Source: Agriotes lineatus (lineage: Eukaryota; Arthropoda; Insecta; Coleoptera; Elateridae). Taken from it: DNA of 64,000 nt. The notes under the pieces were generated by a model that made no database searches, was not told the DNA's origin, and saw only the letters and a program-made list of their open reading frames with translations. Of this stretch, positions 11,011 through 22,747 are shown piece by piece. How positions within the stretch are numbered: the first letter of the stretch is position 1; each line of letters starts with the position of its first letter. The translations under genes were made by a program, and so were the position numbers. The stretch spans positions 17,397,200 to 17,461,199 of the forward strand of contig OW679202.1 of the NCBI GenBank assembly GCA_940337035.1, in the 5' to 3' direction.

Positions 11011-11109
11011 TAGTATAAAACACTCGTTGTAGAAGGTCTTTCAAGCACTCATTTGTTTCAAATCCGTGCTTGAGTAGATGCCTTCTGCAACTTGTATTTT
11101 AATATACTA
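11011..11109. repeat. Imperfect palindrome of about 99 bp (second small MITE)
   Basis: The arms run inward from TAGTATAAAACAC on the left and TAGTATATTAAAATAC (reverse complement of the right end), with matching inner blocks GTAGAAGG and CAAGCACTCA against the TGCTTGAGTA and GCCTTCTGC region. It sits 55 bp from the perfect hairpin. There is no coding content. Confidence 0.65.
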
Positions 11110-11579
11110 TTCTACGGTAACATATTTCCTGTATGTGTAAGTTTTTGTAAGAATCTTCGGTTTTACAATCTTTTGCTAAATTCTCTGGAATTTTCAATTT
11201 TCGCCTTATTTAATTTTTATAAAACTTCTAATGTAGCAATCGAGGACTATTTGACGTACAATTGTTCCGATATTCCAACGCAACCTGTAAAAACTGATAT
11301 TACTGTGTTGAAAGAATGGATAAACGACAGATGCATTTGACATTATTTGTTAAAAATTTTATTGACATATATCATTGCGTGAATACCTAATACCTTACCA
11401 TTATAAATACAAATATACTATTACTTTACTTCTGATTAATTGTAACTGAAAATATATTTTCAACGTCCTTACCAAAGTACATACAAGATATACACTAAGA
11501 GTAGGTAGTTTCTAGTTTTAGTGTAAGAACTATCCATTCCTTATCATATGTTAATATGACTTATGTAGAAAATAGAAAG
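11110..11579. other. AT-rich sequence, no supported gene
   Basis: An 82-codon frame overlaps the palindrome's right end (11092-11340). It has no motif I recognise and starts inside the repeat, so I do not call it a gene. Confidence 0.35.
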
Positions 11580-11581
11580 TA

Positions 11582-12339
11582 CGAGAATTGTTCAATAGAA
11601 ACATGTTTGAAGGCTGTAGTATAATATCTAGTAACTCAATTGAAAAGAAATCTTTCTTAGTATTAAGGTATGAGTCCCACTGCTGTACTAATGTATAGAT
11701 TCTCTGTTTGTAAAATTCCTGCGGCTGTTGACGAAACTATTTTGTAACAGCCTGTACTTCCACGTCCGAATTGAATCGCTGCCTCTTTAGTGATTGTTTT
11801 ATCGGACCAAAGACATGAATTTTGTGATAATAAGCGTATGAATAATAAAATGAACATTTTCTATACTGATGCTCATAATTTCAAAAAGTTATCTGATTTT
11901 AATGTTTCCATTTGCACGTAAAGCAGTTTTCAAACGCCTCTAATTTTCATCTGAATTTGCAACTCGAACATGTTGTGGACAAGTAAAGTATTTAATCAAC
12001 TCTCTCTCTCTTGTTGGAATTTTCTGCACCACTAAACCACTACTGTGCGAGAATAACTATAATCACCATCAACAGTTTTTTCTCTCATGGTTTCTAGTGG
12101 TGGACGTTCTTCGGTGGCGAAAAATTGAATAACAGTATGCACATTATCTTTGGACAGATTTTCTATAGTAAACGTCATTTCCTAGCTATATACAAATGGC
12201 CACAAAGAAACAATTGCAAATATATTTGGCAGACACCTCACTAATATGCCAATAAACAATTTCAATAACCTCATGCATGTGCCGTGATGACCAAGTGATT
12301 CCTGTGTGATCCAAACGTTTTTCTATTGAACAACCCTCG
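11582..12339 (-). mobile_element. Internally deleted mariner-like element (758 bp)
   Basis: TA-flanked (11580-11581 and 12340-12341), with inverted ends CGAGAATTGTTCAATAGAAA and CGAGGGTTGTTCAATAGAAA. On the minus strand the N-terminal helix-turn-helix part of a mariner-type transposase is readable near 12170-11990 (IENLSKDNVHTVIQFFA, RTVVV, WCRKFQQ). The C-terminal tail is readable near 11845-11660 (HVFGPIKQSL, WDSYLNTK). The catalytic middle between them is absent, and frameshifts are present. A full mariner is about 1.3 kb, so roughly 500 bp of the core has been lost. Confidence 0.78.
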
Positions 12340-12341
12340 TA

Positions 12342-13189
12342 TAACAGATTTTTAGGACCATCAATCCAAAATTAATGATTCTCATTAGTAGAATGGTTAC
12401 TTTCGATAATAAATATTAGTCTAAATTCACGTACAATGCTTTCTCTATTACCTGCTATCGATAGTCGTTCGATTACTAGGAGAAATTACGTAAACTTCTA
12501 AAAGTTCGATGCCCTAATATAATAGCAAGGTTATTGACATAACCAAATACGGTAGGTAATACTACAGACTGCGCTAAAAATGGGGGAAACGTTTCGTTTT
12601 TTCGCTATTTAAGGTTCCATAATAATCATGGCATATTATATTTATAGCTGTACCGAACCTTAGTCGAATGAATAATTAACAACTTGAAGTAAATGAGTGG
12701 AGCATATGTTCGTATATTTTAGCCTCCCCAAAATTAAGCGTTTAGAGGTGTTTTTAATCAGCTTGTTTAATTTGCATATCGTTTTTTGATATCAATGTGG
12801 GGCATGCCACTGTTAGGGTCCAATTTCACAAGCTCACGAACTCGTTACTTCAAATCAGTTCAGACAATAGAAAACTGTCGGAAAACACATTACTCCACTG
12901 ATTGCACTTTGCAACTAAGGCGGTAAAGTTGGATTAATTAGCCTAATACGTACCATCGCCGAAATCGCCCATGACCCACTATACACACTTTAATTTATAG
13001 ATCGAACACGCAACCTTTCCAGATTTAGAATAATCCAATATTCGATTCAGTTCGCGAAGTTCTCGAATTGCAACTTGACCGCTGTCTTAACCAGCGTTGG
13101 TTTAAATATGACTGGTTCCTCTTGTCAATGATGACAATTTTTTCCGGAAATGTTTGATCGATAGAAATAAAGCACGCCATTGCTATGCG
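12342..13189. other. Unclassified
   Basis: No gene or terminal repeat recognised. The 12800-13080 part has a more balanced base composition and no repeat signature. Confidence 0.3.
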
Positions 13190-13620
13190 TGTTCCTCGAG
13201 AAAGCGGTTTGCAGTGACTTTTTACTTCCTTTTACAATAACGGAAGTATTGGATTCACCCCAAAAATTCGAAATTGAGTTTTCAACAGATCTTCACGTTT
13301 TAGAGTCCCCCGAACCCAAAAAAACATATTTTTTTTCATTGGTCTGTCTGTCTGTCTGTCTGTGTGTGTCTGTGTGTCTGACTGTGAACAAAATATCTCA
13401 AAAACGAAAAGAGGTATGGCGTTCAAACACCCGGTATATTATTAAATTTTTAAATTCAGCTTAAAATTCTAGAGAAAATTTATCTCTTCACCTAATGCTC
13501 TATTTTGTACCGTTTTTGCAGAATTTGTAATTTTTTAAAAATTTTGACAAATGCTTAAAAATTTAAAATCAAAATGTTGGCTAATTATAAGATCACTGTA
13601 AAAGGAAGTTGTGTGCGTGT
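13190..13620. repeat. Dispersed repeat with (TCTG)n microsatellite
   Basis: TCTG tetranucleotides at about 13342-13380 are followed by an AAATATCTCAAAAACGAAA block. The layout (conserved lead-in, CCCGAACCCAAAAAA, TCTG/TGTG run) resembles the sequence around 21460-21560. This suggests two members of one repeat type. The frames on both strands here are low-complexity artefacts. Confidence 0.5.
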
Positions 13621-14139
13621 ATCACACCAGATTTTTATAACTAATTCCAACACTATAAACTTGCTTTGAAGGAAACCTTAACGATTCGCGTCAGTATTAT
13701 TGGTATTAAAGTAATTTCCCTATAATTTGGAATTTACCGCAGAACTTAACCACAAGAAAATCTATGACCACTGACTCACCGAGGTGTTATTCAAAATTAA
13801 GTAACTTATCAAGCTGTATGCAAGCTCTGATAAAATAATTTATAAAGGGATATTGATATTTCGTTAGCCTTGAATAGCCAGCACGACTTACAACAATTGC
13901 GTTTCCATAAAACGGAGTTCCACACATTCAATTTTATTACAAATTCTGAACTACATATTTAAGCACATTTGCAATTGTTACAGGTTTAAAGCAAGTGCGT
14001 CAGCTAGAATTTAATTTCTTTATGGAAATGTTTTTCATATAAATGACCAGGATTTCAATATTGCAAAACTCACCGAATTAGAAGTCCAGAACTTTCTTAC
14101 ACTATTCAAGTAAATTATATGTCTAATTTGATCTAATAT
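13621..14139. other. AT-rich, nothing recognised
   Basis: No frame, repeat or RNA signature that I can support. Confidence 0.3.
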
Positions 14140-14560
14140 GTAGGGTGCATTGTAGACCTGGACGTGTCGTAACCTTATAAATGAGGTGTCGTGGCTCTTC
14201 CAAATACTACTGATTGTTGTTGATTTTGTTGTCACATCTTCAGCAAGGTGCTTAAGTTAATGAAGTTTTTAGACGTATTTGGTCTGTCCATCTTTTTTGG
14301 TGATCTTCTGTTATGTTATATTTCATTTACATCGCCTTATATCACTATCCTCTGTAACTATCACTGCTTTTAAGCTCACTGTGCTCAAACCATTTCATTA
14401 CTTTGTTTTCAATGGTAGTAGACAGCCGTATTTTTGCTTCGAGTATTGATGTATTGATATCCTCAACGTTTTAAGCCATTTGTACATATCCAGTGCATTA
14501 GTTCTCCATTTGTCATTTTCGCTAATGGTTCAAGGAGCTGATCCGTAAAAAGACGGGAAA
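14140..14560 (-). pseudogene. LINE ORF C-terminal relic
   Basis: Frame fragments on the minus strand resemble the post-RT tail of RTE/R1-like LINEs: ILEAKIRLSTTIENKVMKWF near 14400 and KDGQTKYV followed by LAEDVT and IWKSHDT near 14270-14180. The fragments lie in different frames with stops. Identification rests on short motif resemblance. Confidence 0.4.
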
Positions 14561-14699
14561 AGCTAGAGCTTTTACCAGGTTCCATCTTGGTTGTAGTACT
14601 TATTCGATAATATTTTCATATTCTATGTAATTTTCTAGGTGCTGCTTTAGTCATTCTTTACTACGTATTATTTTGTTAAGTTATTTTAATTTATGACGT

Positions 14700-15230
14700 C
14701 ACTGTAGTTTTTGACCTGTTGCGGGAAGTCCGGTCCTGTCGTTCATTTATGCGGCAGCGCGAATGTGGCGCCATCTTGCTTAGAGCACTGACGTGTGTAA
14801 TGGAAATTTTTCTGCACTCCGCACTCCTTCATTTGTTCTAGACACTTAACCTCACAATTTGGCTTTTAATTATAATTACTGGCAAAATAATTCTGCTATC
14901 GGCTCGGATACGCCTGGCCTCTGCTACTTTAGGTGTTATCTCGCTGGTACGTAAATTTCCGGCTCCTCAAGCTATTATTTAAGTTGCCACAGTACCTTAT
15001 ATTGCATTTGTGAACGGTAGCTTCCTCGGACAGGCGCCTGAGTTGGAATTCCTCTGGAACTCACTGTACCGGGTGTTGGGGTCGCGGGTCTCGCTGCTGC
15101 TGGTGCCCACGATGCTCTGCAACATCCACACGGTCCTGCTTATCCTTGGTTTAGCTGGTGTCGAACCCGTAGCAGCCTCATCGGTGCCGATCCCAAGATC
15201 GGACGGCTCCATTTAGAAAACAACTTTTTG
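14700..15230. other. GC-richer island with open frames on both strands
   Basis: Bases 15000-15215 are distinctly GC-richer than their surroundings and open on both strands (68 and 71 codons). The plus frame is hydrophobic. The minus strand carries GGGTTCGACACC (about 15157-15168), which resembles a pol III B box. It could be a SINE head, a retroelement leader or an old exon; none can be shown. Confidence 0.35.
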
Positions 15231-17970
15231 TCATAGAAAACGTTGCCCACACTTGTACAGAAACTTCAAATTGCGCTGATCACTGTGGTATGATTTGTTT
15301 TCATGTAAGTAAATGGTAAATAGGAGAAATCGTCAATTAAACACAGAGCAAATTTAGGTGTGACATCAAATAATTTATTCAACTGTTTCTCTTCCTCTCT
15401 CAACGGTTATAAACAATTGCCTATCTACTAATAAATTTACAAAAACAGAATATTATCTTAGTTCAACTACAGTACATTTTATATTAATTATTATTAACAG
15501 TAACTACGACTACACAATTCTTATAAACTAAATTACTGTGCACATTTGTTCAGTCTTTAATTGTCTGTTGGCGCACTGCACTTGTTATTAAATGTTCTTA
15601 TTGTTTATTCACGTATGTTTATTGACTCACTTCCTTTTAGAATGTTTGAATCTCATGTTTGCTTTTCACCAAATTTTTAAACAACACTTAACTGTCTATT
15701 TTTCTTGCATATTTTGGCAAGTAGAAGTAAGAACTTGGTAATTTATTCTTATAGTTATTAATTTGCCTTATTCATTTGCTCTATTGCAATATTATCATTT
15801 CTTCGCCTCATACCTTTTTATAATCGTTCACAAAATTTATTTTATATTGGCTAACATGAATTCTATGTTTCATACCTGCACGTAGCAAACCTCTTTGTGT
15901 TAATTTGATTTTATTAGGCACTTTATTCTGCCAAATATAGTAATTACTTTACTTTAAACTCAGATTCCAACCCTGTTAAAAGCCAGCTGTCTCCTTAGCG
16001 TTTCTAAATCCATTCATTTATTTGAACACAGGGCATTTCACAAGTGTCAAATGCATTTACTGGATTATAGTTATAATGATTTTTAACATTGCGGCCAGAT
16101 ACAACATCTTTATTCTGTGCTTAATTTACTTTTTATATCGCACTGCAATCAGAGCAGGGGCGTAGGGCCCAATACCTGTAGTTTAGTTTTAAATTTACTG
16201 TGGTTATCAGCTTTTACTCAGACCATTTGTGTATAAAATATTTAATATCTGCTCAATAAGATTCCAGTTTGCTCTTGCAGTTTTGGTTTTATAAAAATTG
16301 TTCAAACGTTCATTTAATACATGTAGCAGCACTTGTATGTGGTATTATTACCAGCAGACAAAAGTTATCGCATTTCTACGTCGATTCTGTTTTATGCAAT
16401 GGGATAAATATTGATTGAATCCAATCATCGGCATATTATCATCAGTTTCTTCCATTAACATGATTACTTCGATCGAAATGCCGTAAATACCTATTGCTTT
16501 ATTGAAATTTATGCATATTATTGTTATCTCTCAAAACCAATACACAATGTGACTACTTGGATACAATTGGCGGCCGACTAGCTAGGTTCGGAGACGGTTG
16601 TACAATTCTTTAAAAGCTCAAACTAACGGCAAGTGTATCCAGGCATTCAAACGAGAATACATAAACTCAGATAGCACAATAAATCTGAAAGAGAAACTCA
16701 ACTCAAGTATAGGTCGCAGTAACAAATAAAACCAGAATGCAAAATATCATAGCATAATTCAAATAATATAATCACAGCAACAATCACACTATTTTAACAT
16801 AATCGGAATCATAAGCTGCCAAAGATTAATTGCTATGATCAATAATTCACAAACACGAAAATGAGGTACCTCAGGCAAAGATTACAATACTTACAGTTCA
16901 CATACTTCGCAATAATATTAATTGCACACATTAAAATAAACGGACAGGCAAACAGTACAGCAAAGGTTAGTCCTATGTGACTTCACAGGGTCACGTCCTG
17001 ATCTAGACTCTCAATGACATTTGGTACCATTTCGTGCGGCAATACAGCCCAAAATCGACTAAAGCATCCCCACGTAGAGGATATGACCCTAACTGTAACT
17101 AATGCCTAGATCGGCCCTCCGGCAATGGCTGCTATCAGGGAGAAAAATGGCCACGATAGCATACAAGAAATACAAAGCATTACGCCGCGAACTTTCTACT
17201 TACCCAGGCATGTGGGAAATACTCGGTAGGGAACTCCGCTAAATGGTGTGGGATTGAACTTTCCTCATGATGAAATTCTGAGACTTAAAACTGCCCCAAA
17301 CAACGTAGACAAACTTCACACAACCAAAATACTACTAAACTGACTTCATCTTGTTTCGCCGATCGAGGTGGAAAAGAAAAACACTCCGAACAATTGCGAG
17401 CTATATCAAACTTTCGCAGCAAGGCTAAGGGAGTAGGCGTAGCGCTAAAGCGCGAAATACCAAGTGAGTACCAAAGACATCAGAATGAAAAGATGCGCAA
17501 CAATACGAAATAAATACTACATCTCGAAATCAAATGCCGGCGCGAATGAACCGTAACAACACCCTTTACCTTTTTGGGAGTTATAACATACCGCCTCCAC
17601 TAACCTCTACGCTATTCTTCGTGTTTCCCATGCGATTCATTCTTATATATCGCACCGTTGTTGACTGGTTTATTTCTTATATTTTCTTAAGTGTTGCCAT
17701 CTCCGCTGTGTTTCATATTTATTTGGTTCTCGCATTATCTGCTCTCGTTTCCACTGTATATGTTAGGGTTGTTCTCAGTATAGTTCTGAATATTTGCACC
17801 ATTGGTTCCTTTGTAAGATATTTGTTTGTTACTGCCCAAATCGTTACTCAACACAAAAAACAAAGCCCTGTAATTCGTTAAAAAGAAAACGGTAATTAAA
17901 ACAAAAAAACAACCTGTAATAATGAAATTTTCCAGCTAGCTTTCACTCGAGACATTCAACAATTAATTAG
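15231..17970. other. Long unclassified stretch
   Basis: AT-rich 15.2-16.5 kb followed by a more balanced 16.9-17.5 kb. A 115-codon frame at 17534-17881 encodes a very hydrophobic peptide with no recognised motif or supported start, and I do not call it a gene. No terminal repeats found. Confidence 0.3.
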
Positions 17971-17981
17971 GTCGATGAGGC

Positions 17982-18721
17982 TCTTCTTCTTCTTCTTCTT
18001 TGCCTTTATGTCATCCAATTTTGGACATAGGCCTCCTTCAAACTTCTCCATGAGTCTCTGTTCTGCGCCTGCCTTTTCCAGTGTAAGCCTCCCACTCTTT
18101 TTAGGTCATCTTCCCATCTCATCTGTGGGCGGCCTCTTAACCTTTTTCCCAACCATGGCCTCCACTGCTGTATTACTGTGTTCCATCGTTGGTCTGATTG
18201 TCTGGCATTATGTCCTGCAAAGTCCCACTTCAGTCTTGCTACCCGTTCTCTGGCATCTTGCACCTTCGTTATTCGTCTGATCCAGATATTCGTTTTCTTA
18301 TCTGATAGTTTTACACCTATCATTATTCTTTCCATGGATCTCTGTGTTTTTGCTATCTTATCCATGTTTGCTCTAGTTAGTGTCCAAGTTTGTGAGCCAT
18401 AAGTCAGAATCGGAAGAACACATTGGTCGAATACTCTTGTTCTAAGATATTGAGGTATTTTTCTGTTTGTTAGCACTCCTTTTAATTTTCCAAAACCAGC
18501 CCAAGCTAGTCTAACTCTTCTTATGATTTCGGCCGTTTGGTTTTCTTTATTTACTTTGAGTATTTGTCCAAGATATATATATTCATTTACTGTCTCTAAG
18601 TTAACATTGTTGAGGCTTATTTTTCTTGTATCATCTGTGTTAGTCATTATCTTAGTTTTAGACATGTTGATTTTAAGGCCTATTTTCTCTGAAGCTTCCG
18701 ACAGCTGTGTTACCATGTCCT
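17982..18721 (-). mobile_element. 5'-truncated RTE-like LINE with 11-bp target duplication
   Basis: Flanked by GTCGATGAGGC at 17971-17981 and 18722-18732. The minus strand encodes the end of an RTE-type RT and its tail: EKIGLKINMSKTKIM, YIYLGQ, LPILTYGSQTWTLT, AQRSMER-type region, then GRPQMRWEDDLKRVGG and the stop near 18006. The 3' terminus is a GAA repeat, seen as CTT repeats at 17983-18000. The open frame extends to 18764, but codons beyond 18721 come from flanking DNA, so its Met is not the element's own. There is no frameshift inside, so the copy is young although truncated. Confidence 0.9.
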
Positions 18722-18732
18722 GTCGATGAGGC

Positions 18733-19256
18733 AATAAGGTTAAAATCAAACTCCAGGTCTTCACGTCACGATGTCTTTAACCTTTGAGAAACACCAACGG
18801 CGTCGCAAAAAAAATGGTGAGCTACACTTTGATCACTTACCTTTGCTTTCAATTAATAATTTTACTACGTATAAAAACACGTTCTGCATGTCTGCCTTAC
18901 AACAGAATAAAAAAGGCACCAACTAATATTTAAAACGCTATAATGGGCATACTCCAAGTTACAAGAAATTCTGGTGCACTAATCTTAAGACTAATTTCAA
19001 CTAATTATTTTCGTGTGTAATGTCACGAGAATACAAACTAATGAAAGATTTACTTCAAATACATATGACAGCCAACCAGGCATTCAAAATTCCTTGAGGG
19101 GGTAACTAACATTCTTAAATACAAATTACAACAGTACAACTTTTCTGTTTTTGCAGTTGTTCTATGGTTCTTTCAATCTTCGTCATTTACTTCTTTTTAC
19201 TGGTTCTGCTTTGATAACGGGTTCTTTTATGGTTGCTGTGTATAACTGTTTAAAGT
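18733..19256. other. Unclassified
   Basis: AT-rich, no supported feature. Confidence 0.3.
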
Positions 19257-19791
19257 AACAAGTGAGCAAACGAAAATGAAATCAAGCTTGGCTTTGAAAT
19301 ATTTATTTGTGTTGGTGGCACTGTAAGTCTATGTCAAATTCGAGGTTAGCAGATTAGGTTTTGCGCATATATCTAATACTTACTATATTGCTAGCGGCTA
19401 TGAGTGGGAAACTCACCGATGAAGTGAGACACACAACCAACTCCTTCATGTATACGGTGAGCTGTGCGCAAGCGCGGCGGCGTCGTCCGCCCAATGGAGA
19501 AGTGGTCAAGTTTAAAATTCGCTTCTAAAGGCGGAGTTCGAATTCTCACGCATGCGCACGAGACGCGTTATACTCTAAGTGAGACTATGTCGGCGCCGTA
19601 ATGTTTTCTGAAGTTTCCACGCCCTACCAGCAATATATGTGTATTATATATATGGTTTTGCGTCAGTCTATGTCAAAACTGACTCAAAACCTAACCTGCT
19701 AACCTCGAATTTGACATAGACTGACAGTGCCACCAACACAAACAAATATTTCAAAGCCAAGCTTGATTTCATTTTCGGTTGCTCACATGTT
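19257..19791. mobile_element. Foldback element with arms of about 105 bp
   Basis: The left arm begins AACAAGTGAGCAAACG and the right arm, read inward, AACATGTGAGCAACCG. Complementarity continues through GAAATCAAGCTTGGC, GTTGGTGGCACTG and TTCGAGGTTAGCAG to about 19361 and 19687. No coding capacity. Its centre is occupied by the 250-bp MITE at about 19386-19636. Confidence 0.85.
19386..19636 (+). mobile_element. 250-bp MITE, copy 1, with B-box-like motif
   Basis: Starts TATTGCTAGCGGC and ends CTACCAGCAATA (inverted TTGCTAG termini next to TA). It contains GGAGTTCGAATTC, which fits a pol III B box, and GTGCGCAAGCGC. A second copy in opposite orientation is at 35025-35275 and is alignable over its whole length. 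Confidence 0.75.
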
Positions 19792-19984
19792 AGTTTGCCC
19801 GTGTATCTTCATTAATTCTTGTTAGTGTGTTATATTCCCACACTTCCTTTTTGTGATTGTTAACCATCCTCCATAACTATGTTTCTATTGGCAGTATAGG
19901 TCGCAGTTTATTGTGTATGCTTTTCAATATTATTTTAATCCATATGTTTTGAGTGTCCTATTATCTTATATTCATTATAACTCT

Positions 19985-20753
19985 GTATTTATTGATTTGA
20001 ATCTCATGTAAGTGTTTTTGTGATGAATAGATCTTTGATTTCTTTGCAAAACCATTGTTTTTCGGTTGAAATGTTGGAGATTATTTACTCTTCTCGCTTC
20101 TAGCACTTCTGTCGCCGCATCTAATACTTCTCTTCAATTTTTCTTGTTAGTATCTAGGTTTAGATTCTTTAAGCCTTCGTTGATATAAATATTGTATACA
20201 ATCGTCTTTTAGTAACTCTCTGTTTTGTCGGTTTTCATATACATATTGTTCCGTTCTTTTTACTATTATAAATTTGTAATATGATTTTACCTAATAATAC
20301 GGTGTGGTAGCTTCTGATTTTTTTAAAATTTACAGTTCTTACATCTAATATTTTAGTTTTGATCGAAAAAATGTTATTTATCAGTAGATTGTTGTTTGAA
20401 AGAAAGTGTACGAGCATTTCCCTGTTATCATTAATAATCTTAAATCTTTGTTTTACTCCTGTGACAGTTGAGTTTCTCACTCACTGCATTTGGATCTTCT
20501 AATATTAGGATATGATGATTTAGTGGTATTTTGTTTACATGCTCGTTTAGTTTTTCGTAGAATTCTGCTTTTTAAGGTTTTGGTTTACAGTCTTCGGAGA
20601 CTAAACGTGACTACGTTCGACTTAGGCGTTCTTATTTCTAATTGTCATATTCTCTCGCATATATATTCTATATGACCTATTACGGTTTTATACTTTCGGT
20701 TTCGATAAGCAGTGCCAGTCCTTCTCTTATCCTTTGGTCTTTCGATACTCCAC
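19985..20753 (-). pseudogene. RTE-like LINE relic: C-terminal endonuclease and linker
   Basis: The minus strand reads SGVSKDQRIREGLALLIETE at its 5' side next to 20753, then GVKQRFKIINDNREMLVHFL, ILDVRTVNFKKI, and further on ATEVLEARRVN near 20100. This matches the endonuclease and linker of the RTE family at 8.6-9.5 kb. It continues on the other side of the 20756-22747 insertion at YTLIY. Stops and frameshifts are frequent. Confidence 0.7.
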
Positions 20754-20755
20754 TA

Positions 20756-22747
20756 TACAGGGTGTTGAAAAAAAGGTAAAATATTTTACCACTTATAGAT
20801 CTCACACAAAAAAGTCCTAATAAACATGGGTCCGTAAATGCTTTGTTTCTGAGATACAGAGTGTTAAAGTTAAAAAAAAACCCAGCCGCTCCTGGAATAA
20901 ATAATTTAAATCTAAGTGTGCCAAAACATGATCATTAATAGCACTAGTAAACCTTCAAAGTTTCACTACAATCGGTTAAGGGGTTTTTAGATATTGAAGC
21001 ATTTTAGTTTTTGTCTTAACAGGTTCAGAGACGTGCAAAAATATGGGCTTTAATTTTTTTCTTGAAAACGAAGCGAGATCTGAAAAAATCTCAGGAGACA
21101 AAAAAGTTGCATTTTTAGTAGCTTTATTAAAGAATAATATAAAAATTGCAAAAAATCTTGTGGGCGTTATTTTTTGTACAAAAACCTAATCGTTGTGCCC
21201 TCCTGGGCACGCCCCTGGAATTACTACATCAATTGTAATAGGTCCAAAAGATACCTCATAAAGTTCTAAACAAACTCTAAAAATTTCATTAAAAATCGCT
21301 CAAAGCGTTTTTTTAGATAACATAAAAAACGAATTAAGAAAAAACCTTTAACACCCTGTATCTCGGAAACGAAGCGTTTTCGAATCCATGTTTATTAGGA
21401 TATTACTTTCCCATACCCATAGGTATAGGGAAGTCTTGGAATCGTGAAAATTTTGGAAATCGAGATTTTCACAGAAATATCCGTTTTGGGCCACTAGGAA
21501 CCCAAAAAAGTGGTTTTTAAAAAATGTCTGTCTGTGTGTGGGTGTGTGGGTGTGTGGGTGGGTGACGCTCCTACAGCCGAAAGTATTGCTCCGATTTTGA
21601 TGCGCTTTGGAATGCGGGGGTGTATCGAAAATTCATCGACAAAATAAGCTTTTCAAAAAAATCCGAAACCGGAAGCGGAAGTTACGCATGTTTTTTTGGT
21701 ACGACTGTTTTCGTGATTAAAATTTTGAAAATTTTATCGCGGATAACGATAGAGGGTCATAAGACAAATCTGTTAGTTTTTTGCCGAACTCGCTATATTT
21801 AAAATGAAGGGCGCTATGATTTTTTGAAAATTTTGAGTTTAACGCCCTATTACTCAAAAAACGGATGAATCGATTCAATTGATTTTTGTTTTCTGAATAG
21901 TATATGAAGGCTAACATGAGGTGATATAAAAAGTGTTTTGAAAAATATTAAGGGGCCTAAATTACAAATTTTCAAAATTTTGGAAATTTTCTAAAAATCA
22001 TTTCTCAAAAACTGCCCACAGGAATTTGTTTAAACTTCATACACGGATAGACCCCGAAAAGGGCTATCGATCTATTTTTTAAAGAATCTCATGAATTATC
22101 TGTGGCGCCCTCTACGAAGCTTTGAAGTTTGAAAATTTAAACCCTTTTAATTAATAAACAAAACAATATAGGTAGCTGGGGTTTTCACTGAATTGCTCAG
22201 GGCATAATGGAGCATATGAATATGCAAAAAAATATTACACTATGTAAGCGCACCGGCCCCCTCCCCCCTCTATTTTTGAAAAATAATTTTTTTATTCTAA
22301 CGGTTGTTATATTTTTAGGTCAAAGAATCTTTTTCCGCGAAAATAAAAAAATCGATTTTGTATGCTCTAGAAAATATAATTTCCAGGTACTTAGAAAATT
22401 TCACCTCGGTGCTACAGCCGTTTTGAGGAAAATAATACATAAACTAGCACAGTGGCGGCTTGTCCACTTGGCGCCATCTACAGAAGCTCGGTGGTCACGT
22501 TTTGAACTACACATTCTTTTATATTTACCCGCAATTTACGTGAAAGTGTAAACGCTTATCACGGTGAAGACGTGAGTCATCGAGTTGAAATTTTGATATG
22601 TTGTAAAGACTGTTGAATAAAGACGATATGAACAGTTTCGAGTATGGGAAAGTCCAGGGAGGTAGTCACGTCCACTTTTTGTTTGTTTGTATTGATGAGG
22701 TCTATAAGTAGGTAAAATATTTTACACTTTATTTTCAACATCCTGTA
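20756..22747. mobile_element. TA-inserting TIR element, copy 1 (terminus TACAGGGTGTTG)
   Basis: The left end starts TACAGGGTGTTGAAAA and the right end, read inward, TACAGGATGTTGAAAA. Long inverted arms follow (GGTAAAATATTTTAC, ACTTATAGA, CCTAATAAACATGG). The host RTE frame reads continuously as YTLIY-SGVSK only if two bases (TA) were duplicated, so TSD = TA. There is no transposase. It is split by a second element at 21405-22653, so its own length is about 740 bp. A second copy is at 55359-56791. Confidence 0.82.
21405..22653. mobile_element. 1.25-kb element with 12-bp perfect TIRs, nested
   Basis: ACTTTCCCATAC at 21405-21416 is exactly inverted at 22642-22653. Comparison with the intact interior of the second host copy (around 56715-56735) shows this block is extra sequence. 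It contains a TG-rich microsatellite (21527-21562) and short frames without motifs. No TSD is evident. The superfamily is unknown. Confidence 0.65.

Noticed and set aside
15010..15216. Host gene exon in the small GC-rich island
   Set aside because: Both strands are open and neither translation matches anything I recognise; listed only as unclassified.
17534..17881. Hydrophobic 115-codon frame as a membrane protein gene
   Set aside because: T-rich codons give hydrophobic residues by chance; there is no motif, supported start or neighbouring exon.
18523..18729. Plus-strand frames over the RTE relic
   Set aside because: Antisense shadows of the RTE coding strand.
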